A stretch of 64,000 nucleotides of DNA, taken from positions 81,082,298-81,146,297 of the forward strand of contig NC_134138.1 in the NCBI RefSeq assembly GCF_033958435.1, read 5' to 3'. The stretch comes from Carettochelys insculpta. Taxonomy: Eukaryota; Chordata; Testudines; Carettochelyidae. Below, piece by piece: positions 47,688-59,665 of the stretch (position 1 is its first letter; each line of letters begins with the position of its first letter). The notes under the pieces were generated by a model. The model was not told where the DNA came from. It did not search any database and saw nothing but the letters and a program-made list of their open reading frames with translations. Both the position numbers and the translations under genes were made by a program.

Positions 47688-48123
47688 GGCTACGTCTACA
47701 CTAGCCCCAAACTTCGAAATGGCCACATAAATGGCCATTTCGAAGTTTACTAATGAAGTGCTGAAATGCATATTCAGTGCTTCATTAGCATGCAGGTGGC
47801 CGTGGCACTTCGAAATTGACACTCCATGCCGCCGCGCGTCTCGTCCCAACGGGGCTCCTTTTCGAAAGGACCCCGCCTACTTCGAAGTCCCCTTATTCCC
47901 ATGAGCTGATGGGAATAAGGGGACTTCGAAGTAGGCGGGGTCCTTTAGAAAAGGAGCCCCGTTGGGACGAGACGCGCGGCGGCATGGAGTGTCAATTTCG
48001 AAGTGCCGCGGCCACCCGCATGCTAATGAAGCGTTGAATATGCATTTCAGCGCTTCATTAGTAAACTTTGAAATGGCCATTTGTGTGGCCATTTTGATGT
48101 TTGGGGCTAGTGTAGACACGGCC
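47688..48123. mobile_element. Harbinger-like MITE, 'CCCCAAACTTCGAAA' family, copy 3
   Basis: 436 bp; perfect aaa duplication (47685-47687, 48124-48126). Ends ggctacgtctacactagccc and, reversed, ggccgtgtctacactagccc. Very regular arms with aaggaccccgcctacttcg and cgaagtaggcggggtcctt meeting at about 47905. CpG-rich and little eroded, so probably among the youngest copies. Confidence 0.96.
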
Positions 48124-48519
48124 AAAGAGATACGGAGGTAGGGAAGAAGGGAGCCCCAGGAAACAGCAACAGCATCTGAGACTGAGCAAACCTAATCGTA
48201 GGTTCCCTGGGCTAAGTAGTGGGCAGGCCTGGGTTCCTCTATCAGCAACTGGCACAAGAGCTGGCCTTGGAATGTGTACTATCTCAGGCAATCTTCTGGA
48301 TGACTTGTCTGATGGGACTTTGTTACCACAGAATGAGGGGACTATCTAGTGACCTGACCAGACAGCTGAACCATAAAGAGGGAGCACCCTGTGTCATGGA
48401 GGCAGGGGCACTGGGGACACATCACAAGCAATCGCCATTAAGGGAGGGGTGCCAGACAGGGTGAAATCTATTTCCAAGACTCAGCCACAAGCTGCATACA
48501 GAAAGATTATAATGATGGG
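48124..48519. other. Non-coding stretch
   Basis: Nothing recognised. Confidence 0.45.
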
Positions 48520-48850
48520 AATGGTGCAGGTGACAAACAGGATGCTAAAGTAAATAATGCAAACACAGCCAGGGTCAGACCGGCCTGTGACTAGATGGTA
48601 AGACGTTATATGTAAGTTCATGACTAGGCTGGACTTAATGTAGAAAGAAGCCATGGACTGGAATGAAAGAGGAAGTTGTATGTCTGTCTATGTTTGTAAA
48701 TATCTATGCTTTGGGATGAGAAGATTAGGGAAAGATTACTAACTATCAGGATAGATAAGGAATGGAATAGGCTCCCAAGAGGGACTGAGGAATCCTTATA
48801 AAGGGAGGTTTTTAGGACCAGATTAGAAAAACACTTGTAAGAGTTGATCC
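48520..48850 (+). mobile_element. CR1/L3-like LINE fragment, 3' end of ORF2
   Basis: ggaatggaataggctcccaag, then ggaggtttttaggaccagat and tagaaaaacacttgtaagag, correspond to the final codons and stop region of CR1-type ORF2 (N-R-L-P...F-K-x-R-L-x-K-H-L). Strongly eroded; the upstream limit is uncertain. Confidence 0.5.
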
Positions 48851-49064
48851 ATTGTAGTTAGCAGAGGGCATCATCCAAAGTAGCATAGTTGGAATACAGA
48901 TACACAATCAATATTTTTAACTTCAGATACAAAATGATACATGTATACAACTAGGAAAGTAATATTCAGTAAATCTGAACTTTCCAATGATACCTTACCT
49001 CAGTGATCTCGCATAAAGTACATCTTAGACATGTCACATTCATATCATGAACATATTTTCATTA

Positions 49065-49261
49065 ACAACAGAGAGTAAGCCGTGCTAGTCTATACACTAT
49101 CAAAACAAAAAGCAGTCAAGTAGCACTTTAAAGACTAGCAAAATAGTTCATTAGGTGAGCTTTCGTGGGACAGGCCCACTTCTTCAGACCATAGCTATGG
49201 TCACCTAATAAACTTTTTTGCTAGTCTTTAAAGTGCTACTTGACTGCTTTTTGTTTTGATA
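49065..49261. repeat. Interspersed repeat with 61-bp inverted arms
   Basis: Left arm 49098-49158 (tatcaaaacaaaaagcagtc..) and right arm 49201-49261 are complementary with few mismatches, around gctttcgtgggacaggccc and cacttcttcagacc. The left half is the family also at 37960 and 57465 (gccgtgctagtctatacac); the right half is its own 3' part inverted. Confidence 0.75.
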
Positions 49262-49294
49262 TTTTCATTAACGTGGAATATAATATCACACATG

Positions 49295-50005
49295 AGCTGT
49301 GTCTACACGTGCACGCTACTTCGAAGTAGCGGCACTAACTTCGAAATAGCGCCCGTCTCGGCTACACGTGTCGGGCGCTATTTTGAAGTTAACTTCGACG
49401 TTAGGCGGCGAGACGTCGAAGCCGCTAACCCCATGAGGGTATCGGAATAGCGCCCTACTTTGACATTCAACGTTGAAGTAGGGACCGTGTAGTCGTTGCG
49501 CGTCCCGCAACTTCGAAATAGCGGGGTCCGCCATGGTGGCCATCAGCTGAGGGGTTAAGAGACGCTCTCTCTCCAGCCCCTGCGGGGCTCTATGGTCACT
49601 GTGGGCAGCAGCCCTTAGCCCAGGGCTTCTGGCTGCTGCTGCGGCAGCTGGGGGTCCATGCTGCAGGCACAGGGTCTGCAACCAGTTGTCGGCTCTGTGT
49701 ATCTTGTGTTGTTTAGTGCAACTGTGTCTGGGAGGGGCCCTTTAAGGGAGCGGCTTGCTGTTGAGTCCTCCCTGTGACCCTGTCTGCAGCTGTGCCTGGC
49801 ACCCTTATTTCGATGTGTGCTACTTTGGCGTGTAGACGTTCCCTCGCAGCGCCTATTTCAATGTTGTGCTGCGCAACGTCGAAGTTGAACATCGACGTTG
49901 CCAGCCCTGGAGGACGTGTAGACGTTATTCATCGAAATAGCCTATTTTGATGTCGCTACATCGAAATAAGCTATTTCGATGTAGGCTTCACGTGTAGACG
50001 TAGCC
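49295..50005. mobile_element. Harbinger-like MITE, CACGTGCACGCTACTTCGAAG family
   Basis: 711 bp; perfect atg duplication (49292-49294, 50006-50008). The left end agctgtgtctacacgtgcac (first G mutated) faces, reversed, ggctacgtctacacgtgaag. Both arms repeat ACTTCGAAATAGC and TTCGACGTT-type motifs. The 200-bp middle (about 49530-49790) is not palindromic and may be captured or original sequence. The 121-codon frame is not a gene. Confidence 0.93.
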
Positions 50006-50388
50006 ATGGTTTGTCATATTACCAAAGCCTTACAGCTTTCAAAGCCATCCGAATTTAAAACCAGCATTTCTGACTGCAGTTGTTTCTCTACTCCATCACT
50101 GACTACTTCATTAATTGTAGAAGTTGGATGCAGTATTATTATTATTTGCTTACCTTTAGACAGTCCCCAAATGGTCTGTGTTCATAAGGTCTGATTTAAT
50201 GCCCATCAAAGTCGTTAAGAGTCCTCCCATTAACTTTATCAGGTACTGAATTGCCCATGGTGGCAAAACTAAGCTTCCCAGAAAAAAATATAATGCCTAA
50301 TTAAAGGTGAACAGCATAAGGAATTATTAAATCTCCCCAACTTTAGCTGAATACCACCAATAGTCTAACTAAAAATGGTGCTCACTAC
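50006..50388. other. Non-coding stretch
   Basis: Nothing recognised. Confidence 0.45.
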
Positions 50389-50598
50389 AGCTGGTTGGAA
50401 AATACTACTTTTATCCAGGGGAAATTTTGCTTTTACATTGAAAACTCATAAACCAAAATGCTTTTAGCTTAAAATTAAAGATAAAAAGTAAAACATTCCA
50501 CAAAAAGCATGGTTTCCACAAAAATTCATTTAGTCAAAATAGACATAAACCCTATATTTCCATCAAAAAGAGTTTTAACAGAAAATTTTCAACCAGCT
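50389..50598. mobile_element. AT-rich fold-back element with AGCTGGTTG ends
   Basis: agctggttggaaaata on the left and, reversed from the right, gagctggttgaaaattttct; interior rich in A/T with gaaaactcataaaccaaaatg-like repeats. I recall this from turtle genomes. 210 bp, no gene. Confidence 0.6.
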
Positions 50599-53500
50599 CA
50601 AGCATTCAATACACTGTTTTCTTTGAAACTTGTTTGTTTTTTGGATCCCAGGACCCCATAGCTGCACACCCTCTTTGTTTTCATGCTCCATTGTGCAATA
50701 TAGAAAATCTGAAGTCAGTAGGAGTTCAGATTGCTCAGCTCCTACAAAAATCAAGCTCTAAACACCTACATATCAAGTATGGAATTCCAGTGCGACAAGC
50801 TGTCAGTCAAAAGAGGGACACAATTGAAATCTCTATTAGGATTTTGGGTTTTTTTTTTTCAAAATTTTAAATATTGTTATGCTAAATTGGTATGAAACAT
50901 TAAAGATTAAATTCCATAAAATATTAAACATCTCTAGAGGATTTTTAACCCCTCCCATTTTCTCATTCCCCATGTGAGATATTGCATGCAAGTGACAATA
51001 ATATTGATTGAAGAGAGACAGTGGTGTGGCGGTGTTCCAAACACTTTGTTTCAAGATAAAGTTTGTAAAATACATATGTTAGTGCTTTTTCCCCAATGTC
51101 TTCAGAAATAAACTCATAAGTGCTAGATGGAAGAGTAAAACTGTGCATAGGAGTTCATGCAGACTGTCCTCTATGGTATCTCTACTTTTGAAGTAATACA
51201 GCCTGTCCACTCTACCTCTTACTATTGTGATCTGAAGTGTAAATGGTTAGAGAGACACCCTGAGATACACTTTGGCAAAGGTGAATGTAGTTAATCATTG
51301 GAAATGTTCCATTACAGCAAGGTAAGCTGAAACACAAGAATTGTGAAGGAATATATTTGTTTGTATTGCTATCCTAACACACTGGGAATATTATTTCTGT
51401 TCAGCATCTGAATGAATCAATTACTTTTAATAATGTGTTTAAGTAAAGGGATACTATCAGTAGAGACAAATATGACTTAGAGAGAAATATTACCTACTTA
51501 AGACGATTTTCTAGCAAAGAATCTTTTCGAGATTCAAATATTCACCCATTTTTAAATAATTCACACTATCTGTTAGCTCTTCCTGCTTTCTCTTCAGCAG
51601 CTAATCGAGTCCAAATGAAGACTATGTAGGGGTGTTTTCTTGAATAAGGAGTGTGTTCTTAATCAGGGCCTAACTGTTTTTATTCCTCTAGTGATGCTGT
51701 CATTTTGGATAATCTGGTTTGGTACATTGTAGTCCGTTATGGTGAAGGTTTTGGGCTCATCCTTACTATGGATAGCCAGTGCTGGTTATCAGGGATTGGC
51801 ATCTGCTAGCTAGCTGAATTTGTCCTCCCATTTGCATGGTTATCATCAGCATTTGTCAACCTATCTGTGTTTTTCAATCTGAAAGTCTCTTTGCCAGGCT
51901 TCTGGCTGCTGCATCACTAGCCATGAGATTTTCTGGGTCAGATCATCATGATACAGATGGTGTATAACCATCTAAACAAATAAAAACACTCAGATTAATT
52001 TCAACATCATTCACAATGAAAGAAAAATATTTCTCAAGCAGAAGTGGCAAAACAGAGGAAAAGTTGCATTTGTAGGCTTTCATGGTGATTATGATTTTTC
52101 AAAAAGTAACATTTCCTTTTTATGGCCACATAGCTATCTCCATAAATCACCTGTCAGGGGATGATAAGGGGGAGAGCTTTTGGAAGGAGAGACATGCTGA
52201 CTCAGTAACAGATGTCCCTTCCCCTGTGGAAACTTGGAGTGTATGGAACTGAGGGTTTTGAGGGCCAGAGGTGGGGCAGGCACAGAACAGACAATCTCTG
52301 TGGAATGATCCTAACAACCTGATATCCAATTAGGAGAGAATACTAATCCAGCATTATTAACTCGTACTCAGAACTGCCACTGCTTCACAGCCACAGGGAA
52401 AACAGCAAAGGATAGATTAAATAGCTCTTAAAGGAGATGTTCTCATTAGAGCAGTATTGGCCTGGGTAGCCTTGCAAATGCTTCACGCATATCCCAAGTG
52501 CAATGAAGAACATGAGCATCTTTTGGGTCAAAGAGTCAACCCTAACTGTATTATAACTGGGGACATTTTTTTTCTTCATAGAATGTTTAGGAAAAAACTG
52601 AATTGAAACTCATGACAATACCTGCTCTTTATTTCCCTCTCATGCAGGGCAATGGCTCTGAGGTTAAAATTATTTTAAAATGGTTTTCTTTAAGATGATG
52701 TCTACCTCACACAGTAACTAATGCTAGGAAGACCTATATTCTTTCTTCCTCAGTAATAGCAATGAAGTAACAGGGTAAGGCCAAAAGAAACAGGTCAAAT
52801 AATTGTTTAATCTGCAAAAACAATGGCTTTTTTGTCTTTTGTAACACAGAAGTCATTTCAGATTTTCATGCCAGCTGAGATCACTTCCATTCTCAGACAT
52901 AAATTAATTCCCATGATGAACACCACAGGCTAATGAGATGCAGTCTATGAAATCAGACACAAAAATCCCTCAGCTAGCAAGCACAGGTAATGAAAGAACT
53001 CCTGTTTTCCTATCTCAGAAGAAAGCCAACCACCATGAAAAGCAGATGAAATCTGGTTAGGAAGCTGGATCAGGATATATTTAATTGAATGTACACAGAA
53101 TAAAGCTAACAATGGTGTAAGAGTCTTGGGGACTGAATATCACCAGTCCATATAAGTCTTGGGAAAAAATAAAAAACTAACATTGTTTGTCATGCTACCA
53201 TGTGTTTCTTTGTTCTCTCAGAGAATTAATTCTATACACCACCCATGAACACACATTTGGCTTCATCTCAGAGGGAGTAACAATAAGAGAATAAAAGAAA
53301 ATTCCAATTAGATTGCAGATTTTGGTAAGCAGTTCAAATCACAACCAGTCAGTTTATATCAAAATTTGTTTTATTAAATTTTCTATTTGAAAATATATAG
53401 TCAAGCCAATAACTCTTCAGTCATTACAATGAGCAATATGGAAACTAATTATAAATGACTAAATCCTACCTCACAAAACAATAGAATTTTTACATCAGCA

Positions 53501-53639
53501 ATACCCAGCTTTACACAGGACTTTCTACCCTTCAATTAGAATAGATTTTAGACTAAATGTGATGAGGAACATTTTGTACAGCAATAAAAGGGAAGTAACG
53601 CACACCAGAAGAAGACAGTGACCTCTGAACCTTAAAAGC
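50599..53639. other. AT-rich non-coding stretch
   Basis: Frames up to 79 codons, none gene-like. No RNA gene or named repeat. Confidence 0.5.
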
Positions 53640-53890
53640 TGGGGATCCCGGGCTTGCCAATCGGGGAGGGGAGGCCTCCCCCAGGTGCAGGGTTTCAAAG
53701 GCCCAGAGCCCTTTAAAGTGCTGCTGTCTGCTGCTCCACCTCTCTGTACAGGTGTCTGGGGTTTGGGGGGTGGGTCAAAGGGCTGAATGCCCTTGGCCCT
53801 GTCCCTTCAGCCCTTGGCCTGCCCCTTGTAGGGGCACGGAGCTGGGACCCCACTCCCACTTTGCCCCAGGATCCGCAGTGGCTGTCCGCC
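53640..53890. repeat. GC-rich unclassified repeat fragment
   Basis: aaaggcccagagccctttaaagtgctgctg shares the TTTAAA/GGCCC block with 14411, 43083 and 63741. Locally GC-rich against AT-rich flanks. Confidence 0.4.
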
Positions 53891-56800
53891 CTGCTGAGGG
53901 ATCCTATATGAAGAGAACATAAATGTGAATATCTTCCCAGTAACACAAGCAGTAAATCAAACATTCAACAAGTCTATTGACTATTGGCATAAAGTTTCAG
54001 CCTCCGGTGTGTTGCCTGACTAAAACCACAGACATCTACCTCTCATCCAGTGCTTGATTTTTGTAGGCACTGTCCCTCAGCCAGGGTAGAGGTAATAGCC
54101 ACTCAGGCAGCTGTTGAGAGCCTTAGTCCCTCCACTTCATCTGCCCAGGGTGGAGAGATGGGCAGGGGTGTGGGGGACATGAGTCAGGAACTGTTCCTGT
54201 GCCCCCAGACAGCACCATGGGCAGGTGGGAGGTGTGCAGGCTTTCCACAACTCCCTGGACTCCCTGGCCAGGACCTTCAAGGTGCTGGCCTGGCCAGGAG
54301 GTGGGGGCCTCACAGGGGAAGAGAAGGGTAAGGAGTCCGCCATTGTGAAAAGTCGACAGTCCAGGCTGTTCCGGCACCACTGCATCTAATGCAGCCCTGC
54401 TGCGTATTCATCACTGCATTTGAAGCTCTGACATGTAAGACCTCTTTCTCAGGGCAGCACCTATTGAAGTCCTGGAAAGGTATGCAGGCACAGGTCCAAC
54501 CCTCAGCCTAAGAGAAGTAGCTAGGAAACCCAGGCCTCAATCAATTCTGGAGAACACTCATGAAAAAGCAGGGACAGAAGCGAGAGCGTTCAGAAGGGGA
54601 CACAAGCAGAGAACCCCTGACAGGTGTCAAAGAGAGGGGTGAACCAGGCAAAGCACACGCCTGCTCTCATGGCTGCATGAAGGAAACTGCCAACTAATAT
54701 CCCCAGTGGGCTGCAGAATAAAGGCTGGTCCACCAGGGTTCCTACCCCTCCATGGGTGGAATGAGGCCCCACTACTTGGTATTGGTACAGGACACGAGGG
54801 TGAGGAAATGAAAGGTATGGAGCATGAACTTGTACATGTGTGTCCTGAACATGTTTCAGAAGTGAACAGGCTGCAGATCATGCAGTTGGCTCAGGTTACA
54901 GAGTGCAGGGGCTCAAGTGTGCTCACATGGGGCAGACGCTTGATAACAAGATCTGGAGGGCAAAACGTGCAGGGTGGGCAGGCAGTATTCTCTTGCAAGA
55001 CCTGCCCAAGGAAAGCCCAAGAGGCAGGCTCAGTGCAGCAGCTGAGCAAACAATTACCGACTCTAGGAACTGATTCTACAACTTATTCCCACTAAACAGT
55101 ATGGTACTTACAGGTTGAAGCAGTCCTGTTGTAGTCCGTGAGCCCACCTGCAATAGTATTACTCCAACTAAGGGCAACATCTTTACTTTAATATGTGCAC
55201 TGACACTGCATCAAGTTTCCAAACTCCATCTGTGACTACCACGAGCCACATCTTTGCCCATACAAAATCATTACCTCACACCTCTATTTTGGGGCATTGC
55301 ATCATGGAGATGCAAAATCACTATATCACAACCTGTTGTTATGTTTCAAAAGAAGGAGGGGGAGTTGGTTTGGGATTATCCACCAAAGTCGCTTTCTGTT
55401 TGACAGCCTTTACTGGGCACAGAATGAGCCAGCATAAAACAGAAACAGAGGAGTGGTTTGCAATGCAGAAAATGCAGGATAAAAACTAAAATGCTAAGCA
55501 AGAAAATATTTATCAGGTGATGATGAGGTGAAATGTTTGGTAGGTAAATCATGCCATGAAGATTGTTTCACTTGCCTAATTTAAAGTCAAAATGTAACTG
55601 TCTAGCTAGGGTTAAAGAAAAGGAACATTGTTCAAAATTGTCTATTAGTAATGTCACCTGGCACTCACTCAGTGACTCCATGCATAGAAATCCTTGTGGA
55701 AAAAACATTAATCTGTTTGAAGAGGTTGCAAAGCCTACCTCTTTCAGGCAAGTTGTATGTGAATCATATTCATTTATACACATTGCTCTCTCTGTCCTAT
55801 TGCTGCCAACTCCCATGATGTTATCATAAGTTTCATAATATTTGGTGTCCTTCTTAATGCCTCATCTCGTGGAGTAAAAGCATTACAAACAAATCTCAGC
55901 TTTCCTCACCATCAATAAAACAAAAGTCAATTTCTAGCCCTCTTGGTTGAAGAGAAAACTGAAAATGTGGATGCTGAAGGTTCAAATAAAACAATCACCA
56001 GATCTCATGCTTTGTGGAGTCCTGATCAGTAATTGGGGTTGACAATAGGGGCTAATAAAACACTCATCTGACATGTAGTGGAAAAAAAGAAATGTCAGAA
56101 ATGGTGAAAAATTTACTACTTTTAACAAACACTTTTTGAGGAGCTGGAGGCCCAGTAGATTGGACTTCTGCTTTGTTTAACTTCTGGAAAAAAAAAAGAG
56201 CCCAGATTTTTGGAAAAGTCATTAGCAGCATTACAAAATAATATATTTTTCCCCATCTCTTTTCCCTCTCAATAATGCTAAACTTGCTTGTAGCTCCTTA
56301 ATATGGTTTATTGTATATTTTAAATAGGCTTGGGGTTTCCTTGGCTAACTTTCACACCAGTGTTCCCTGTAAGCTGAGCATTTGGGTGGCTGTCCAGAAG
56401 CAATTCAAATGCTGCTGAGCCGATTAGCAGAACACCTACAGCCAACAACATGTGTTTCTACAGGTGGTTCATGCCTGCACATGCTTCAGTGAACATAAAA
56501 TTTATTCTGCACATTTATATGAAAAATAGAGGGAAAATTGTTTCACTCACATGAGTTTTACAAGCCATATTTTTAATATTGCCTTATATGAGTGAAACCA
56601 AATGTACTGAGGGGGGGAAAAACCCAGGATATCCGATTTACATAGTGGCAGCTTCATTGAAATCAACAGAGTAACACCGGAGTAAAACAATCGGTTAGTG
56701 GGTTTGTCCCAGAACATCGCATTACATACAGCTTATTTCTCATGCCCCGCCCCCCCCCACAATCTTTTTTTGAAGTTCTGATTAATACGTTGTACTACCT

Positions 56801-57224
56801 GGAGGTAAAAAAGGGTATTGTTCAAAATTAACAAACTGCATGGGAAACAGATTTACGTATCTCATTGATTATCTCCCTTGGCCGGGATGAGAAATGATCA
56901 GTGGTTCATGTCTCCTTCCTCCTAGTCAGTGAATCAGAAATGCAGTAAAATAGAACCTACCTGGTTACAGAAATATGAGAAAAGATGAAGAAGAAAATTA
57001 ACAGGGTCTAGCTATACATTTTTTTTCCAGAAAAGTGAATGCATAGGTAGGGGACAGACAATCACTGGATGGAGAGTTCCTACATGTGAAACCTACCTTT
57101 ATATCTTAAATTTTTAAAGAATTGTAAAGAAAAGCAAAATGGAAAAACATAAAATCACTTGAGTACTGCATATTCCTGTTGCTTGTCAAATGGCAATGCT
57201 TTGGCAAATGAAGCATAGTTCTTT
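53891..57224. other. Non-coding stretch, no gene supported
   Basis: The longest frame is 129 codons (54706-55095, plus), without domain character. Nothing classified. Confidence 0.5.
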
Positions 57225-57425
57225 GGCTAAAGAACAAGCCTACGAGGTGAGAGGCTTGAGCTTAATTTCTCCGTGCCCAAGGGCAAGTCCCTTACGTTCT
57301 CTATTCCTCAGCTTCCACTTCTCTACCATGGGGATAATAGCACCTTCCTTGGAGATTGTTTATGGGAATTAACTCATGTGTAATGAATTCTGTGTGTTCC
57401 TTGAGTAGCATGTGCTATAACAATG
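57225..57425 (+). repeat. MIR-like SINE
   Basis: caagggcaagtcccttacg, attcctcagcttccacttc, ccatggggataatagcacc and tatgggaattaactcatgtg follow MIR core-to-tail order. Confidence 0.6.
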
Positions 57426-57464
57426 CCACACATGGTTATTGTAAGTTAATTACCTCTCATTTCT

Positions 57465-57585
57465 TAGTAACAGAGAGGTAGCTGTGTTAGTCTGTATCCT
57501 AGCAAAACAAAAAACCGGTCATGTAGCACTTTAAACACTAAAAAAAATAATTTATTAGGTGACCCACTTCTTCAGATCTGGAGAT
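57465..57585 (+). repeat. Interspersed repeat (same family as 49065)
   Basis: gagaggtagctgtgttagtc, catgtagcactttaaacac, tttattaggtgacccacttc. Single orientation here, giving the unrearranged order of the family. Confidence 0.7.
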
Positions 57586-58247
57586 CTTATTTCTTCTCAT
57601 CTAAAATACATGCCTCTTAAGTATTCATGCAAATGTCTCATCTCAACTGCCTTATTTCAATCCTTCCCCATTTATAAAGACTCACTCTTCCAATAGGGAA
57701 TCAAAACCAGTATCCTCTGACGTAGGTGAGCAATCATAGCACAAACAGCATATCACAGTACTAGTCAGACAGAGCTTGAGAACAGTTCATAGGCTGAACT
57801 GTGTTCATATAAAGCACTCCTAAAAGAATTTAGAATAGAAAACCAGACCCACTGATGGCAGGTCAGAGATAATTCACAAACAGAAAAAAAGGGTTATAGT
57901 TGCAGAATAAATGGTTCTCAGCCAATAGTGTTTCCAGTTGCATTTACTTTAATTCCAGTTTACTGGGTGCTCAACCCAAGCATCACTTTTTGAAATGTTG
58001 AAAAACATTAGACTTGGTGATGCAGACAATTCCTGCCCCACTGACTCTAAGCATCCAGAGATCGTTTACCAGACTTTACAGTTGTGCCAGCACATAAATA
58101 AGGGACTCTTGGCTTTTATGATCCTATACCTCGCAAGCTGTATTCCGTCTAATTTTTTCCATCTATGGGTGCAGAGATGACGGGTGCAGGGATTGCGGGG
58201 GTGGGGGAGGGACACCAGTCAAGTGCCCCTGCCCACCTCCTCTCTGC
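57586..58247. other. Non-coding stretch
   Basis: Nothing recognised; becomes C-rich before the LINE. Confidence 0.5.
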
Positions 58248-58261
58248 CCCTGCTCACGCAG

Positions 58262-58977
58262 GATGTTAGGAATTATTAAAAAAGGGATCGATAATAAGAC
58301 AAAAGATATCATACTTCCCCTATATAAAACTATGGTACGCCCACATCTCGAGTACTGCGTGCAGATGTGGTCTCCTCACCTCAAAAAAGATATATTGGCA
58401 TTAGAAAAGGTTCAGAAAAGGGCGACTAAGATGATTAGGGGCTTGGAAAGGGTCCCATATGGGGAGAGGCTAGAGAGACTGGGACTTTTCAGTTTGGAAA
58501 AGAGGCGATTGAGGGGCGATATGATAGAGGTATATAAAATCATGAATGGTGTGGAGAAAGTGCATATAGAAAAATTATTTACCTTTTCCCATAATACAAG
58601 AACTAGGGGACACCAAATGAAATTGATGGGTAGTAGGTTCAAAACTAATAAAAGGAAATTTTTCTTCACACAGCGCACAGTCAACCTGTGGAACTCCTTG
58701 CCCGAGGAGGCTGTGAAGGCCAGGACTCTATTAGGGTTTAAAAAAGAGCTTGATAAATTTTTGCAGGTCAGGTCCATAAATGGCTATTAGCCAGGGATAA
58801 AGTATGGTGCCCCAGCCTTCATAACAAGGGCAGGAGATGGATGGCAGGAGATAAATCACTTGTTTTCTGTTCTCCTTCTCTGGGGCACCTGGCATTGGCC
58901 ACCGTCGGCAGATGGGATGCTGGGCTTGATGGACCTTTGGTCTGACCCAGTATGGCCATTCTTATGTTCTTATGTTC
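58262..58977 (+). mobile_element. 5'-truncated CR1/L2-type LINE
   Basis: It carries the last 175 codons of ORF2 without a stop, about 190 bp of 3' UTR, and a tail of ttcttatgttcttatgttc repeats, as CR1-clade elements end in short tandem octamers. The C-rich flanks hold a likely imperfect duplication (cctgctcacgc before, cctgcttatgc after). The low decay suggests a relatively recent insertion. Confidence 0.85.
58263..58790 (+). CDS. C-terminal part of LINE ORF2 (after the RT domain)
   Basis: 175 codons open from the truncation point to TAG 58788. The protein is the region that follows the reverse-transcriptase domain in CR1/L2 ORF2: [71 protein letters not shown] and [12 protein letters not shown], all typical of the clade. 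The endonuclease and the catalytic YADD block are missing, so the copy cannot retrotranspose. The ATG at 58263 is an internal methionine, not the native start. It would not be expected to be a host gene. Confidence 0.8.
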   Translation: MLGIIKKGIDNKTKDIILPLYKTMVRPHLEYCVQMWSPHLKKDILALEKVQKRATKMIRGLERVPYGERLERLGLFSLEKRRLRGDMIEVYKIMNGVEKVHIEKLFTFSHNTRTRGHQMKLMGSRFKTNKRKFFFTQRTVNLWNSLPEEAVKARTLLGFKKELDKFLQVRSINGY

Positions 58978-59665
58978 CCTGCTTATGCCTCTCCCCTCCT
59001 GCCCCACCCCCTCACCCCACCCCTTCCCTGCCCTCTCCCCACCCCTGCTCCACCCTGGCTGCTGCTGCCTGTGGAAGCACTGTGATACTTCTAGTAGGGG
59101 CAGGGCAGGGCAGGGCATCCCATCCTTTTTCCTTTCCTTTCCTTTCCTACCCACAATAGCACTTTCAGGCCACACCACTGCAGAGAATAGGGGGGTAGCT
59201 CCTGTACTCATCGCGACTGGCACTGCACTCACAGTGAGTACAGAGGGGTAGCATGGGGAAGTGCATGTTGCCCCCTGTGCACCTCCAAGTATCTCCTATG
59301 CATGGGCAGAATACATTTTGATGTGCAGCACCAGTACAAACACATGCTGCGCACTGAGGATGGCCGAGGGTGCTCTGGTCATCAGCTGGGCAGCAGCTGA
59401 ATCTATCTCAGCTTACAGAGAGCGTGGCTCAGAAGGCCTCCTGATCACATGCAACTTAACAATGCATGGGCGATCTAGGGCCTAACTTCGCCAATCTGAA
59501 CACAGCCCTGCAGAAGGCCAGTCTGTCAATCTCCTGCCCTGCCACCCCCATGGCAGCACAGATGGCTTTGTGATGGTGCTGGCATTGATCCATAACTAGG
59601 TACTGCTTCCGGCTGATGGCATAGAAGCTGTAAGAATTATACATGTGCTATGCAAGTGACTCTAA
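58978..59665. other. C-rich spacer with microsatellites
   Basis: C-rich 58980-59060; (GGGCA)n at about 59096-59116; (CCTTT)n at about 59124-59148. The 137-codon minus frame (58819-59232) overlaps low-complexity DNA and the LINE tail and is not a gene. Confidence 0.6.
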
